64,000 nt of DNA from Streptosporangium subroseum (GTDB lineage Bacteria; Actinomycetota; Actinomycetes; Streptosporangiales; Streptosporangiaceae). The number at the start of each line of letters is the position of its first letter. The stretch's first letter is position 1. A program made the translations under genes and the position numbers. This document shows positions 8,412 to 17,442 of this stretch, one piece after another. The stretch lies in assembly GCF_900188345.1 (NCBI RefSeq), contig NZ_FZOD01000007.1, positions 124,001 through 188,000 of the forward strand, given 5' to 3'. The notes beneath the pieces are model-generated. The model searched no databases and was not told the DNA's origin. It saw nothing but the letters and a program-made list of their open reading frames with translations.

Positions 8412-9002
8412 ATGCCGAACGACGGCAGGGCACGGCAGAGAGAGCAGACCAGGCGGACCCTCCTGCGCGAGAGCAGACGCCTGTTCGCGACCCAGGGCTA
8501 CGGCGCGGTGGGCCTGTCGGAGATCGTCCGTGCCGCCGGGGTCACCAAGGGCGCGCTCTACCACCACTTCGACAGCAAGGCCGCCCTGTTCCGCGCCGTC
8601 CTGGAAGAGGTGCAGCAGCAGGTCGCCCGGACGGTGGCCGCGACCGCCGAGGCCCACGACGATCCGTGGACGCAGTTCACCGCCGGATGCCAGGCGTTCC
8701 TCACCGCCGGCACCGATCCGGACGTCCAGCGGATCATGCTCGTCGACGGCCCCTCGGTGCTGGGCTGGAACGAATGGCGCGCGCTGGACGAGGCCGCCTC
8801 GGCCCGTCACCTGGCCGAGGCGCTCACCGCCCTGATCGAGGGAGGAATGATCGCCCCGCAGCCGGTCGCGCCACTGACCCACCTGCTGTCGGGCGCGATG
8901 AACGAGGCGGCCCTGTGGCTGGCGGGCTCGGCGAACCCCGAAGATCTGACCGATGCCCGGGCAGCCCTGTCACGGATCCTGGAGGCGCTGCGCGTCAGAT
9001 GA
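8412..9002 (+). CDS. TetR/AcrR family transcriptional regulator
   Basis: A 196-residue protein; the ATG at 8412 follows GGGAG at 8403. The N-terminal TetR helix-turn-helix is clear (RRTLLRESRRLFATQGYGAV, then GVTKGALYHHFDSKAALFRA). The C-terminal part matches the TetR_C_33-like ligand-binding fold (GWNEWRALDEAAS). It probably represses itself and the divergent VOC gene through the two palindromes, with release on ligand binding. Confidence 0.92.
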   Translation: MPNDGRARQREQTRRTLLRESRRLFATQGYGAVGLSEIVRAAGVTKGALYHHFDSKAALFRAVLEEVQQQVARTVAATAEAHDDPWTQFTAGCQAFLTAGTDPDVQRIMLVDGPSVLGWNEWRALDEAASARHLAEALTALIEGGMIAPQPVAPLTHLLSGAMNEAALWLAGSANPEDLTDARAALSRILEALRVR

Positions 9003-9235
9003 GTCCGGCGCGGCGGGGCGAGCCCCACCCGCGAAACACGGCGGCGGCGAAGGGGCGGATCCGCTCCCGGGACTCGTCACGCCGGCGGTGCCCTTCACCG
9101 CGAGACAGGATCGGCGACGCGCGGGGCGATTGCTCATCTACCTGACATCAGCGAGCTACTCTTATAGCAACTCGTCGTCATGAGCGGCTGTCAAGTTCGA
9201 GGCACAGGACCTTCTCCCCACGTTCGAGGAGACCC

Positions 9236-10087
9236 ATGTTCCGACGGCTCGGCCTCATCATCACGACCATCCTGGCGACCCTGGCGGCATCCGTCTCCAC
9301 GGCGGTCGCCGCACCACCGACGACGGTCGCCAATGTCGCCCATCGCGGGGCCTCCGCGTACGCGCCGGAGAACACCATCGCCGCCTTCGAACTGGCGCAG
9401 GCGCAGCACGCCGACGTGTTCGAGCTGGACGTCCAGGAGACGAAGGACCACCAACTGGTCCTGATGCACGACACGACGCTGGCCCGCACCACCAACGTCG
9501 AAGGGGTCTTTCCCGACCGGGCCCCCTGGAGGGTCGGCGACCTCACCCTGGCGGAGATCCGGAAGCTGGACGCGGGCTCGTGGTCCGCCTCGAAATACAA
9601 GGGTGAGCCGGTGCCCACCCTCGGTGAGACGCTGCACGCGATGAGCGGGAGCCGGCTCGGCCTCCTCCTGGAGATCAAGGCGCCGGAGCTCTACCGGGGC
9701 ATCGAGGCCCGCGTCGCCGACGAGCTACGCGACAACCCCTCGTGGCTGAGCTCCGACCGCGTCACCGTGCAGTCGTTCGACCGGGACTCGATGCGGACCT
9801 TCCACAAGGACCTGCCCCAGGTCCCGATCGGCCTGCTCGGCACGCCGGCGACCGCGGAGCTCCCGGAACTGGCGGAGTTCGCCGACCACATCAACCCGCC
9901 GTACAACGCTCTCACCTCGGAGTACGTCAAGCGCGTCCATGCCCTTCGCATGGAGGTCTTCGCCTGGACCGTGGACAGTCCGGACACCATGCGCCGCCTG
10001 ATCTCCTACGGGGTGGACGGCATCATCACCAACAAGCCCGACGTGCTGCGCAAGCTCATCCCCGCATCGAAGCGGCGCGCTTCCTGA
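9236..10087 (+). CDS. secreted glycerophosphodiester phosphodiesterase
   Basis: A 283-residue protein with a Sec signal peptide (RLGLIITTILATLAASVSTA, cleavage near AVA-AP). The GDPD signature follows: NVAHRGASAYAPENTIAAFE with the catalytic His, the acidic metal pair FELDVQETKD, and the second catalytic His in LVLMHDTTLARTT. The C-terminal GVDGIITNKPDVL is the usual closing strand. The enzyme releases glycerol-3-phosphate and an alcohol from glycerophosphodiesters outside the membrane, probably for phosphate or carbon supply. It stands alone between TetR and a convergent GNAT gene. Confidence 0.93.
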   Translation: MFRRLGLIITTILATLAASVSTAVAAPPTTVANVAHRGASAYAPENTIAAFELAQAQHADVFELDVQETKDHQLVLMHDTTLARTTNVEGVFPDRAPWRVGDLTLAEIRKLDAGSWSASKYKGEPVPTLGETLHAMSGSRLGLLLEIKAPELYRGIEARVADELRDNPSWLSSDRVTVQSFDRDSMRTFHKDLPQVPIGLLGTPATAELPELAEFADHINPPYNALTSEYVKRVHALRMEVFAWTVDSPDTMRRLISYGVDGIITNKPDVLRKLIPASKRRAS

Positions 10088-10232
10088 CCGGTCGCCACCG
10101 ATCCCGCTGGGAACGGTGAGCTCCCTGCGGATTCGTGGCGACTCTCATCGTCGCGGGCGACGGATGCCTCACGGACACGGCCCTGATGATCCGGTGGCAT
10201 CCGCTCGTCGCCGCGGCCCCTTCCGGAAAACC

Positions 10233-10859
10233 TCAGTGGGCGGGCTGGGTCGGATGCGGGTCGCCGGGAACCTCGCCGAACATGGTGTTGGTGATGGCCC
10301 ACCGTTCGTGATCCCGCCAGGCGCCGTCGATGAACAGCAGGTCAGGTGAGCAGCCCTCGTAGCGGAAACCGTGGCGCCGGACCAGCTTCAGGGAGGCGTG
10401 GTTGCCGGGCTGGATCTGGGCTTCCAGCCGGTGGAGCCGCAGTTCCTCGAAGGCGTGGCGCAGCACGAGGCCGAGGCCTTCGGACATGTATCCCTGGCCG
10501 GCGGTGGGAGCGAAGGCCGCGTAGCCGAGGGAGCCATTCTGGAAGCGTCCGCGGATGATGCTGTTGATGTTGATATTGCCCGCGATGGCGCCGGTATCCC
10601 GCACGCAGACCAGCAGGCCTTCGGCGGACAGCGGGTCGTCGAAGGTCCGGAGATAGGTCTGGAACGCCTGCGGCGTGGTGGGCAGGGACATCCACGGGTG
10701 GTGCAGGTCGGCGCTGGCCCGGACCAGTCCGATGAACTCCTCCTGGTCGTGGTCGGCGATCGGACGCAGGGTCACGCGGGAGGGGCCTTCCCGCCGGCCG
10801 GTGCGAACCGTCTCGGCCGCTGTCCGTTCGGTTCCTTCGGCCCCATCGTTCTGAATCAC
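10233..10859 (-). CDS. GNAT family N-acetyltransferase (RimJ/RimL type)
   Basis: A 208-residue protein with the N-acetyltransferase fold of the RimJ/RimL group: the acetyl-CoA loop is near GYAAFAPTAGQGYMSEGLGL, and the C-terminal LHRLEAQIQPGNHASLKLVR and GFRYEG motifs are diagnostic of the family. The start is uncertain. The GTG at 10859 has no good ribosome site, and a GTG about 28 codons downstream (VTLRPIAD) would remove a low-complexity tail. The substrate could be a ribosomal or other protein N-terminus, or a small amine. Confidence 0.85.
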   Translation of the reverse strand: MIQNDGAEGTERTAAETVRTGRREGPSRVTLRPIADHDQEEFIGLVRASADLHHPWMSLPTTPQAFQTYLRTFDDPLSAEGLLVCVRDTGAIAGNININSIIRGRFQNGSLGYAAFAPTAGQGYMSEGLGLVLRHAFEELRLHRLEAQIQPGNHASLKLVRRHGFRYEGCSPDLLFIDGAWRDHERWAITNTMFGEVPGDPHPTQPAH

Positions 10860-11011
10860 GGAGGGAACGGTATCGCGGCTCGCCGGTGCGAACTAGTTGA
10901 TCAATACCAACGAATGCCTCAGGCCCGTCCGCGTACGGACGCGGTCAGGACCGAGCGCGCCACACCCGCTCCCCGGGCGGAACCCGTCCGCAGCAGAGCG
11001 ATTCGAGGCGG

Positions 11012-11605
11012 TCAGGGCAGCAGCTCTCTCCGGATCGCCCGCATCGCCTGCTCGTGAGCCCACCCGGCATCGCAGCCGGGCAGCCCGAGCAGCACGTCGC
11101 TCGCGAGGCTGTCCATGATCCGGCACATCCGCATCGCGTGGTCCTCCGGGTCGTCCACCGGCCGGAACAGCCCCTCCCCCACCCCCCGGACCACGATGCG
11201 GGCCAGCTCGCGCGCCCAGGCGCCGGTGAACCCGGCGATCCTGGCCAGCGTCTCCTCGTCCTGCGGCGGGCGGGCGACGATCTGGGCCCACAGCCGCCAG
11301 CGGACGTCGCCCGCGCCGGCGGGCAGATACATCTCCACCAGGCGGCCGACCGCCTCGCGCGGGTCGGCGACGGTCGCGAGCTCGGCGGTCCGGCGCTCGG
11401 CCAGCTCGTCCTCGCTGAGCAGCAGCGTCGAGACGAGGATCCGGTCGCGCTTGCCGAAGTAGTACATGACATGACCGCTGCTCATGCCGGCCCGTTCCGC
11501 GATGTCGCGCACGCGCAGCCGATCGGGACCCACCTCGTCGATCGCCAGCAGCGCCGCCCGCAGCACGTGCGCCCGCACGTCGGGACGCTCCAGCTTCACC
11601 GTCAT
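11012..11605 (-). CDS. TetR family transcriptional regulator of the urease-like/agmatine operon
   Basis: A 197-residue TetR with its helix-turn-helix at residues 14-58 (VRDIAERAGMSSGHVMYYFG, YYFGKRDRIL). The C-terminal domain is of the BetI type, a group that often senses small cationic metabolites. It is divergent from the ureAB-like gene, and an AT-rich inverted repeat in the 66-bp gap is a likely operator. My inference is that it represses the urease-like/agmatine deiminase operon and responds to agmatine or a product. Confidence 0.9.
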   Translation of the reverse strand: MTVKLERPDVRAHVLRAALLAIDEVGPDRLRVRDIAERAGMSSGHVMYYFGKRDRILVSTLLLSEDELAERRTAELATVADPREAVGRLVEMYLPAGAGDVRWRLWAQIVARPPQDEETLARIAGFTGAWARELARIVVRGVGEGLFRPVDDPEDHAMRMCRIMDSLASDVLLGLPGCDAGWAHEQAMRAIRRELLP

Positions 11606-11622
11606 ACCTCATACCGTACCGG

Positions 11623-11659
11623 TTTAGAATGCTAATCCAACTTTGAAAGCCATTCTAAA
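11623..11659. promoter_or_regulatory. inverted repeat between tetR and the ureAB-like gene
   Basis: Perfect 9-base arms TTTAGAATG and CATTCTAAA separated by 19 bases, in the divergent promoter region just upstream of the AGGGAG ribosome site of the next gene. The low GC stands out from its surroundings. Likely TetR operator or paired operator half-sites. Confidence 0.5.
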
Positions 11660-11671
11660 AAGGGAGCGGCC

Positions 11672-12475
11672 GTGCGGCTGACACCTACGGAGCGCGACCG
11701 GCTGCTGCTGTTCACCGCGGCCGAGCTGGCGCGCGCCAGGAGTGCGCGAGGACTGCGCCTGAACGTGCCGGAGGCCACCGCCCTGATCGCCGACACGGTC
11801 TGCGAGGCCGCCCGGGACGGGGCCAGGCTGGCCGAGGCGATCGCGGCGGGCCGGAGCGTGCTCGGCCCCGGTGACGTGCTGCCCGGGGTGGCCGACATCG
11901 TCACCGAGGTGATGGTCGAGGCGGTCTTCGACGACGGCACCCGGCTGGCGGTCGTCACCGAGCCGTTCGGCGGCGGCTCGCTCGGGGACGCGGCCCCGGG
12001 CGCGGTGATCGAGGCGGTACGCCCCCTCCCGGAGGAGAGGGCGGCGCTACTCCCCGCGAAGGAGGACGCGATCGAGGTGCGGGTGCTCAACACGGCGACC
12101 GTACCGATCAGCGTCACCTCGCACTTCCATTTCTTCGAGACGAACCCCCGGCTGCTCTTCGACCGGGCCGCGGGCTACGGGCGCCGCCTGGCCGTCCCCG
12201 CGGGTTCCACCCTGCGCTTCGATCCGGGCGAGAGCCGCGTCGCCAGGCTGGTCCCGATCGGCGGGGCGCGGGTGGCGATCGGGTTCGCCGGCCTGGTCGA
12301 CGGCCCGCTGGACGCGCCGGGAGCCTTCGAGCGAGCCATGGAGAAGGCCCGGGCCTGCGGTTACCTGGGAAGCGAGCCGGTGTCTGAGTCCTCGGTCGCC
12401 GGTGATCCTGCGGCGGCGAGCGTCGTCGTGCCGAGGACCGAAGAGCCCGGCGACCGCGTGGCGGGTGAGTGGTGA
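11672..12475 (+). CDS. ureAB: urease-like fused gamma/beta subunit
   Basis: A 267-residue fusion. Residues 1-100 are the urease gamma fold (LTPTERDRLLLFTAAELARA, RGLRLNVPEATALIADTVCE). Residues about 130-230 are the beta barrel (ISVTSHFHFFETNPRLLFDR, VPAGSTLRFDPGESRVARLV, RVAIGFAGLVDG). The usual beta opening PGE is missing and there is an extra 35-residue tail. The GTG at 11672 follows AGGGAG. The stop overlaps the alpha-subunit start. The subunit should assemble around the alpha subunit. Whether the complex acts on urea is doubtful, given the neighbours and alpha-subunit differences. Confidence 0.9.
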   Translation: MRLTPTERDRLLLFTAAELARARSARGLRLNVPEATALIADTVCEAARDGARLAEAIAAGRSVLGPGDVLPGVADIVTEVMVEAVFDDGTRLAVVTEPFGGGSLGDAAPGAVIEAVRPLPEERAALLPAKEDAIEVRVLNTATVPISVTSHFHFFETNPRLLFDRAAGYGRRLAVPAGSTLRFDPGESRVARLVPIGGARVAIGFAGLVDGPLDAPGAFERAMEKARACGYLGSEPVSESSVAGDPAAASVVVPRTEEPGDRVAGEW

Positions 12476-14121
12476 GCGTCTACGGACCGCGCCGGGGAGA
12501 TCGGGTCAGGCTCGGCGACTCCGGCCTGGTCGTCGAGGTCGAGCACGACTCGCAGAAGCCCGGAGAGGAGTTCCTCGTCGGGTTCGGCAAGACCGCCAGG
12601 GACGGCCTGCACCTGAAGGCCGCCTCCATCGCGGACACCTGCGACCTGGTGATCAGTAACGTGCTGATCCTCGATCCGGTCCTGGGGGTGCGGACCGCGT
12701 CGATCGGGATCCGCGAGGGACGCGTCCACGCGATCGGGCGGGCGGGAAATCCCGACACGCTGGACGACGTGGACGTGGTGGTCGGCACCGGCACCACGAT
12801 CGTGTCCGGCGAGGGGCTCATCGCCACGGCGGGCGCGATCGACACCCACGTGCACCTGCTCAGCCCGCGCATCATGGAGGCCTCCCTGGCCTCCGGCGTC
12901 ACCACGATCATCGGCCAGGAGTTCGGGCCGGTCTGGGGTGTCGGCGTGAACTCGCCGTGGGCACTGCGGCACGCGTTCAACGCCTTCGACGCCTGGCCGG
13001 TGAACATCGGGTTCCTGGCGCGCGGCTCGTCGTCCCATCCGGCGCCGCTGGTCGAGGCGCTGGTCGAGGGCGGCGCGAGCGGCTTCAAGGTGCACGAGGA
13101 CATGGGCGCGCACACCCGCGCGCTGGACACCGCGCTGCGGGTGGCCGAGGAGCACGACGTGCAGGTCGCGCTGCACACCGACGGCCTGAACGAGTGCCTG
13201 TCGGTGGAGGACACCCTCGCGGTCCTCGAAGGCAGGACGATCCACGCCTTCCACATCGAGGGCTGCGGCGGCGGGCACGTGCCGGACGTGCTCAGGCTGG
13301 CCGGGGTGGCCAACGTCATCGGCTCCTCCACCAACCCGACGCTGCCCTTCGGCCGGGACGCCGTCGCCGAGCACCACGGGATGATCGTCTCGGTGCACGG
13401 CCTCGATCCCGGCCTGCCGGAGGACGTGGCGCTGGCCGGGGACCGGATCCGGGCGGGCACGATGGGCGCCGAGGGCGTGCTGCACGACCTCGGGGTCATC
13501 GGCATCACCTCCTCCGACGCGCAGGGCATGGGCCGGGCGGGCGAGACGGTCCGCCGTACGTTCGCGATGGCCGGGAAGATGAAGGGCGAGCTGGGCGCGC
13601 CCGAGGGTCACGACAATGAACGGGTGCTGCGCTATCTGGCCAAGCTGACCATCAATCCCGCCATCGCGCACGGCCTGTCCCACGAGGTCGGCTCGCTGGA
13701 GCCGGGCAAGCTGGCCGACATCGTGCTGTGGCGGCCGGACCACTTCGGCGCCAAGCCGCAGCTCGTGCTGAAGGCCGGGTTTCCCGCCTACGGCGTGACC
13801 GGCGACCCGAACGCCTCCACCGACGCCTGCGAGCCTCTGGTGCTGGGCCCGCAGTTCGGCGCGTACGGCGCGACCCCCGCCGACCTGTCGGTGGCCTTCG
13901 TCAGCGGGGCCGCCGCGGACACGGGCGACGACCACATGACGACCCGCCGGCGGCGTGTCGGCGTGCGCGGAACCCGCGGCATCGGCCCGGCGGACATGGT
14001 GCGCAACTCACGGCTCGGGTCCGTCCAGGTGGACGCGCTCGGCCGGGTCACGCTCGACGGCGACCCCGTCCGATCGGCTCCCGCCGAGTCGATCTCGCTC
14101 AACCGCCTGTACTTCCTCTGA
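12472..14121 (+). CDS. ureC: urease-like alpha subunit (nickel amidohydrolase) with altered flap
   Basis: A 549-residue alpha subunit (GTG at 12472 in a GTGA overlap with ureAB; GTG 12469 also possible). All urease metal ligands are in place by alignment to Klebsiella UreC: His126/His128 (DTHVH), carbamylated Lys206 (GFKVHED), His235 (VALHTDG), His261 (AFHIEG) and Asp349 (SSDAQGMG). The flap differs: canonical MVCHHL reads IVSVHGL, so the flap Cys is Val308, the general-acid His309 is kept and the next His is Gly310. A few residues are also missing before SPWALRHAF. No UreDEFG maturation genes occur in the window. Probably hydrolyses urea or a substituted urea linked to agmatine breakdown. 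Confidence 0.88.
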   Translation: MSVYGPRRGDRVRLGDSGLVVEVEHDSQKPGEEFLVGFGKTARDGLHLKAASIADTCDLVISNVLILDPVLGVRTASIGIREGRVHAIGRAGNPDTLDDVDVVVGTGTTIVSGEGLIATAGAIDTHVHLLSPRIMEASLASGVTTIIGQEFGPVWGVGVNSPWALRHAFNAFDAWPVNIGFLARGSSSHPAPLVEALVEGGASGFKVHEDMGAHTRALDTALRVAEEHDVQVALHTDGLNECLSVEDTLAVLEGRTIHAFHIEGCGGGHVPDVLRLAGVANVIGSSTNPTLPFGRDAVAEHHGMIVSVHGLDPGLPEDVALAGDRIRAGTMGAEGVLHDLGVIGITSSDAQGMGRAGETVRRTFAMAGKMKGELGAPEGHDNERVLRYLAKLTINPAIAHGLSHEVGSLEPGKLADIVLWRPDHFGAKPQLVLKAGFPAYGVTGDPNASTDACEPLVLGPQFGAYGATPADLSVAFVSGAAADTGDDHMTTRRRRVGVRGTRGIGPADMVRNSRLGSVQVDALGRVTLDGDPVRSAPAESISLNRLYFL

Positions 14122-14298
14122 GCCTCCCCGATCTCTACACCGCCCTTCATCCGCCTCCCCGCCCGGGCCGTTCCCGGCCTCCGGTCCTTGAGGCTCCGGC
14201 GGCGGGCCTCACCCGGCCGGACCTCTTCCGGCGACTCGCCCGGCCGAACCGCCTCCGACAACCCTCGCTCCGCCCGACTTCCGACAAGGATCACCATC

Positions 14299-15294
14299 AT
14301 GTTCTTCATGCCGCCGGAGTGGCACCCCCACACTCGCACCTGGATGTCCTGGCCGGTCGCCGGTTACGCCCTGGCCGACCCCGAGGCCTCCTACCGCGCC
14401 TGGTCCGGCGTGGCCAACACGATCGTCCGCTACGAGCCGGTCACCATGGTGGTCGACCCGAGCGAGCGCGGCTCGGCCGCCCGATGGCTGTCCCCCGGGG
14501 TCGAACTGATGGAGCAGCCGCTGGACGACTGCTGGATGCGGGACAACGGCCCGACCTTCCTGGTGGACGGCCGGGGCGCCCTGGCGGGGGTCGACTGGAC
14601 CTTCAACGGGTGGGGCTGGCACCCGTACGCCAAGGACGACCTGGTCGCCGCGGCGGTCCTGGAACGGGCGGGGGTGAGCAGGTTCCGCTCCGAGATGGTC
14701 AACGAGGGCGGCGGCATCCACGTGGACGGCGAGGGCACGGTCATCGTCACCGAGACCGTCCAGCTCGGGGAGAAGCGCAATCCCGGCTGGACCAGGGAGC
14801 GGGTCGAGGCCGAGCTGCGCGCACGGATCGGCGTGGAGAAGGTCATCTGGCTGCCGCGCGGCCTCACCGCCGACTACGGCAGGTACGGCACGAGCGGCCA
14901 CGTGGACCTGCTCGCCTCCTTCGCCCGCCCCGGCCTGGTGCTCTGCCACGTCCAGCCCGATCCGGCCCACCCGGACCACGAGGTCACCCGGGAGAACCTG
15001 GCGATCCTGCGGTCCTCCACCGACGCGAGGGGCCGTCCCCTGGAGGTCGTGGAGCTGATCGCCCCGGAGACCCAGGAGGCCGGCGGGGAGCCGGTCGACT
15101 ACTCCTACATCAACCACTACCTGGCCAACGGCCTTGCCCTGCTCTGTTCCTTCGACGATCCACGCGACGCCGCGGCGGCCGAGATCTTCACCAGGCTCTT
15201 CCCCGGACGGGTCGTCGAATCGGTGGACGCCCGCGACATCTTCGCCCTCGGCGGCGGCATCCACTGCATCACCCAGCAGCAGCCCCGGCCGTGA
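14299..15294 (+). CDS. aguA: agmatine deiminase
   Basis: A 331-residue member of the peptidyl-arginine deiminase family. The ATG at 14299 has AAGGA upstream; the frame is open from 14188. Family hallmarks are MPPEWHPHTRTWMSWP at the start, DDCWMRDNGPTF with the guanidine-binding Asp, NEGGGIHVDGEGT with the catalytic His, and a C-terminal GGGIHC with nucleophile Cys323. It converts agmatine to N-carbamoylputrescine and ammonia. It lies 177 bases after the urease-like alpha gene in the same direction. No AguB-type N-carbamoylputrescine amidase is nearby, which leaves a gap the urease-like enzyme could fill. Confidence 0.92.
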   Translation: MFFMPPEWHPHTRTWMSWPVAGYALADPEASYRAWSGVANTIVRYEPVTMVVDPSERGSAARWLSPGVELMEQPLDDCWMRDNGPTFLVDGRGALAGVDWTFNGWGWHPYAKDDLVAAAVLERAGVSRFRSEMVNEGGGIHVDGEGTVIVTETVQLGEKRNPGWTRERVEAELRARIGVEKVIWLPRGLTADYGRYGTSGHVDLLASFARPGLVLCHVQPDPAHPDHEVTRENLAILRSSTDARGRPLEVVELIAPETQEAGGEPVDYSYINHYLANGLALLCSFDDPRDAAAAEIFTRLFPGRVVESVDARDIFALGGGIHCITQQQPRP

Positions 15295-15423
15295 CCCATA
15301 ACGAAAAGGGCGATTTGTCCATAGGGCTGTCCGGATCCGGCCACGATAATAGCTAGATCTTGCCAATCGGGGCAATTGTTGCGAATACTTGCAAATTGTT
15401 CTTAATTACAAGAGAGGCCTGAA

Positions 15424-15498
15424 ATGAAGCAAGTTATTGTTCACAAGCCCGGCACCGTTACGCTCAGTGGCACCGCCAGCCCTAAGCACGTCGGCTGA
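15424..15498 (+). CDS. 24-residue peptide, possible modified-peptide precursor
   Basis: A short gene: ATG at 15424 behind AGAGAGG, stop at 15496-15498. The product begins MKQVIVHKPGTVTLSGTA and ends SPKHVG. The first half is basic and amphipathic like a leader, and the second half is rich in Ser/Thr/Gly, the residues modified in many ribosomal peptides. It lies after an AT-rich promoter-like stretch and is followed 16 bases later by a very stable hairpin, then by a TPR protein gene. I do not recognise a family. It could equally be a leader peptide for attenuation or a spurious ORF; the good ribosome site and layout argue for a real gene. Confidence 0.5.
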   Translation: MKQVIVHKPGTVTLSGTASPKHVG

Positions 15499-15514
15499 GA
15501 TCAAAGTCGTAGAA

Positions 15515-15538
15515 CCGGCGCCCAGCAATGGGCGCCGG
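15515..15538 (+). terminator. strong hairpin between the peptide and TPR genes
   Basis: Perfect 10-base arms CCGGCGCCCA / TGGGCGCCGG around a GCAA tetraloop, 16 bases after the peptide stop and 53 bases before the TPR start. There is no T tract, so it may be a partial terminator or RNA-stabilising element setting a high peptide to low downstream ratio. Confidence 0.65.
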
Positions 15539-15591
15539 CTCGTAACATGAGATTGCTCAAATAAATTGACGGTTTGGTGTAAAGGAGACTG

Positions 15592-17430
15592 GTGAGTCGG
15601 GGACCGCACCCATCGGGAGAGTCACCTCTTCCTGCCCTGCTACTGCCCCCCGTGGACGCGAATCGGCGCCTGCGCGGGCCGTACACCGCGGGAGGTGCGA
15701 TCGTCTCCGCCCTGGCGCCCATCGCTCGGCCGGAGCTGGTCGCCCGGTATGACATAGAGCTGCGTGCCATGGCACCCGACATGCATGAGCTGGTCCCCGC
15801 CCGGCGTCAGTCGGCGGCCATGCACCTGCCCAGCGCGGAACGGATCCTGGTCCACGCGCCACGCCGCACGCTGCGCCTGTCCAATGGACTGGCCGAGTTC
15901 ATCCGCGAATACCTGGCCGAAACCGGGCCCCGGACCCTTGTCGTCGAGAACATCCACGAGGCCGACCCCACCGATCTCGAGCTCCTGGCGGTGCTGAAGC
16001 GCCGGATCGGCCCGAAGCTGCTGACCGTGGTGACCGGTGGTCAGGCCGTGCCCGACGAGCCCCTCGGACAGGACGAGCACGATGCCCGCGCCGACGAGCT
16101 GGAGCGGGAAGGAACGATCGGCGCGCGACTCGGGGCGATTCCCTACCATCGCGAGCACGGCAGCGACCCGCAACGAGCGTTGGAGGCCTACAGGTTCGCG
16201 GTGGAGTGGTGCCTGGAGGCCGGCTGTCACGACGCCGTGGTGGAGCTGGGCCGGAGCGCGCTGCGACTCGCCGACCCGTCCACGGAGCACGATCTCTGGT
16301 GGCGCCTCCTGCACAGCACCGCGACCGCGCTGAGCTCCCTGGACCGCGAGGAGGAGTCGGAGGCCCTGTTCGAGCTGGCCAGGCGCGAGAGCATCTGCCC
16401 CAGCGTGCACGCCTCCGCCGCCTACTCCACCGGGATGCTGAAGGTCCGCCACCACGACCCGGTCCAGCGCGACCTGAACGCCGGGCTGGCCTGGGTGAAC
16501 CAGGCGATCGCCATCTCCTCGCTGCTTCCCGACCCGCGTGATCGGGCGTTCAAACTGGGTTTCGACCTCAACGGCCGGGCGCTCGTGGAAGTACGGCTGG
16601 GCCACCCCGCGAAGGCGCTTGAGCTGGTCCAGGAGGCCGTCGAGCTGGCCGAACGCGACCTTCTACCCGGCGAGCACCCGATCCACCGGCTGGTGCTGCT
16701 GGCCAACAGGGCACAGCTCACCATCATGCTGGGCCGCCCGGAGGAGGCGCTGGAGGACCTGAACGCGGTGATCGCCGCCGATCCCGGCTACCCCGACTAC
16801 TACATCGACCGGGGCAACCTGCTGCACCGGCTGGGCCGCCTGGACGCGGCGATCGCCGACTACGAGACCGCGATGCGGGTCGGCCCGCCCTTCCCCGAGC
16901 CGTACTACAACCGGGCCGAGATCCGCTTTTCCACCGGAGACCACCGGGGCGCGCTCGGCGATCTGGACCACGCGCTGGAGCTGGACCCGGAGTTCGTGGA
17001 CGGGCTGGCCAACCGAGCCGGGCTGCTCGTCGCATTCGGGGAGTACGGCAAGGCCAGGGTGGACGCGGAGACCGGACTCGCGCTGGATTCGGCCAACCCG
17101 TACCTGCTGTGCGCCCTCGGTCAGGTGGAGATGGCCGAGGGCCGTCACCGGAAGGCGCGGGTCGCCTTCGACCAGGCGCTGGAGCTCTCCCCCTCGCTGG
17201 CCGCGGCCTGGGCCAACCGGGGAATGCTGGCCTTCGAGATGGGCGACCCCGAGGGCGCCGTCTCCGACTTCACCCACGCTCTCGAACCGGGCGCGGACCC
17301 CGCGTTGCTCTTCAACCGCGCGATGGCGCTCCGCGCCACCGGACGCGACGAGGAGGCGGTGGCCGACCTCACCCGCGCGATGGAGCTGGCTCCGGACGAC
17401 GACGACATCCGCCGCGCGCTGACGTCCTGA
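15592..17430 (+). CDS. large TPR protein with degenerate ATPase-like N-terminus
   Basis: A 612-residue protein from the GTG at 15592 (AAGGAG upstream). Residues 1-150 resemble the AAA/STAND module of large LuxR and SARP regulators: NRRLRGPYTAGGAIV at the start and a Walker-B-like strand TLVVENIHEADPTDLELLAV near residue 120. I see no Walker A loop and no DNA-binding domain. From about residue 190 to the end there are around ten tetratricopeptide repeats, such as DYYIDRGNLLHRLGRLDAAI and PYYNRAEIRFSTGDHRGALG. It is likely a protein- or peptide-binding scaffold. It follows a tiny peptide gene and hairpin and is closed by a terminator, so the two genes look like one unit. Confidence 0.82.
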   Translation: MSRGPHPSGESPLPALLLPPVDANRRLRGPYTAGGAIVSALAPIARPELVARYDIELRAMAPDMHELVPARRQSAAMHLPSAERILVHAPRRTLRLSNGLAEFIREYLAETGPRTLVVENIHEADPTDLELLAVLKRRIGPKLLTVVTGGQAVPDEPLGQDEHDARADELEREGTIGARLGAIPYHREHGSDPQRALEAYRFAVEWCLEAGCHDAVVELGRSALRLADPSTEHDLWWRLLHSTATALSSLDREEESEALFELARRESICPSVHASAAYSTGMLKVRHHDPVQRDLNAGLAWVNQAIAISSLLPDPRDRAFKLGFDLNGRALVEVRLGHPAKALELVQEAVELAERDLLPGEHPIHRLVLLANRAQLTIMLGRPEEALEDLNAVIAADPGYPDYYIDRGNLLHRLGRLDAAIADYETAMRVGPPFPEPYYNRAEIRFSTGDHRGALGDLDHALELDPEFVDGLANRAGLLVAFGEYGKARVDAETGLALDSANPYLLCALGQVEMAEGRHRKARVAFDQALELSPSLAAAWANRGMLAFEMGDPEGAVSDFTHALEPGADPALLFNRAMALRATGRDEEAVADLTRAMELAPDDDDIRRALTS

Positions 17431-17442
17431 ACCGCACGGCGT

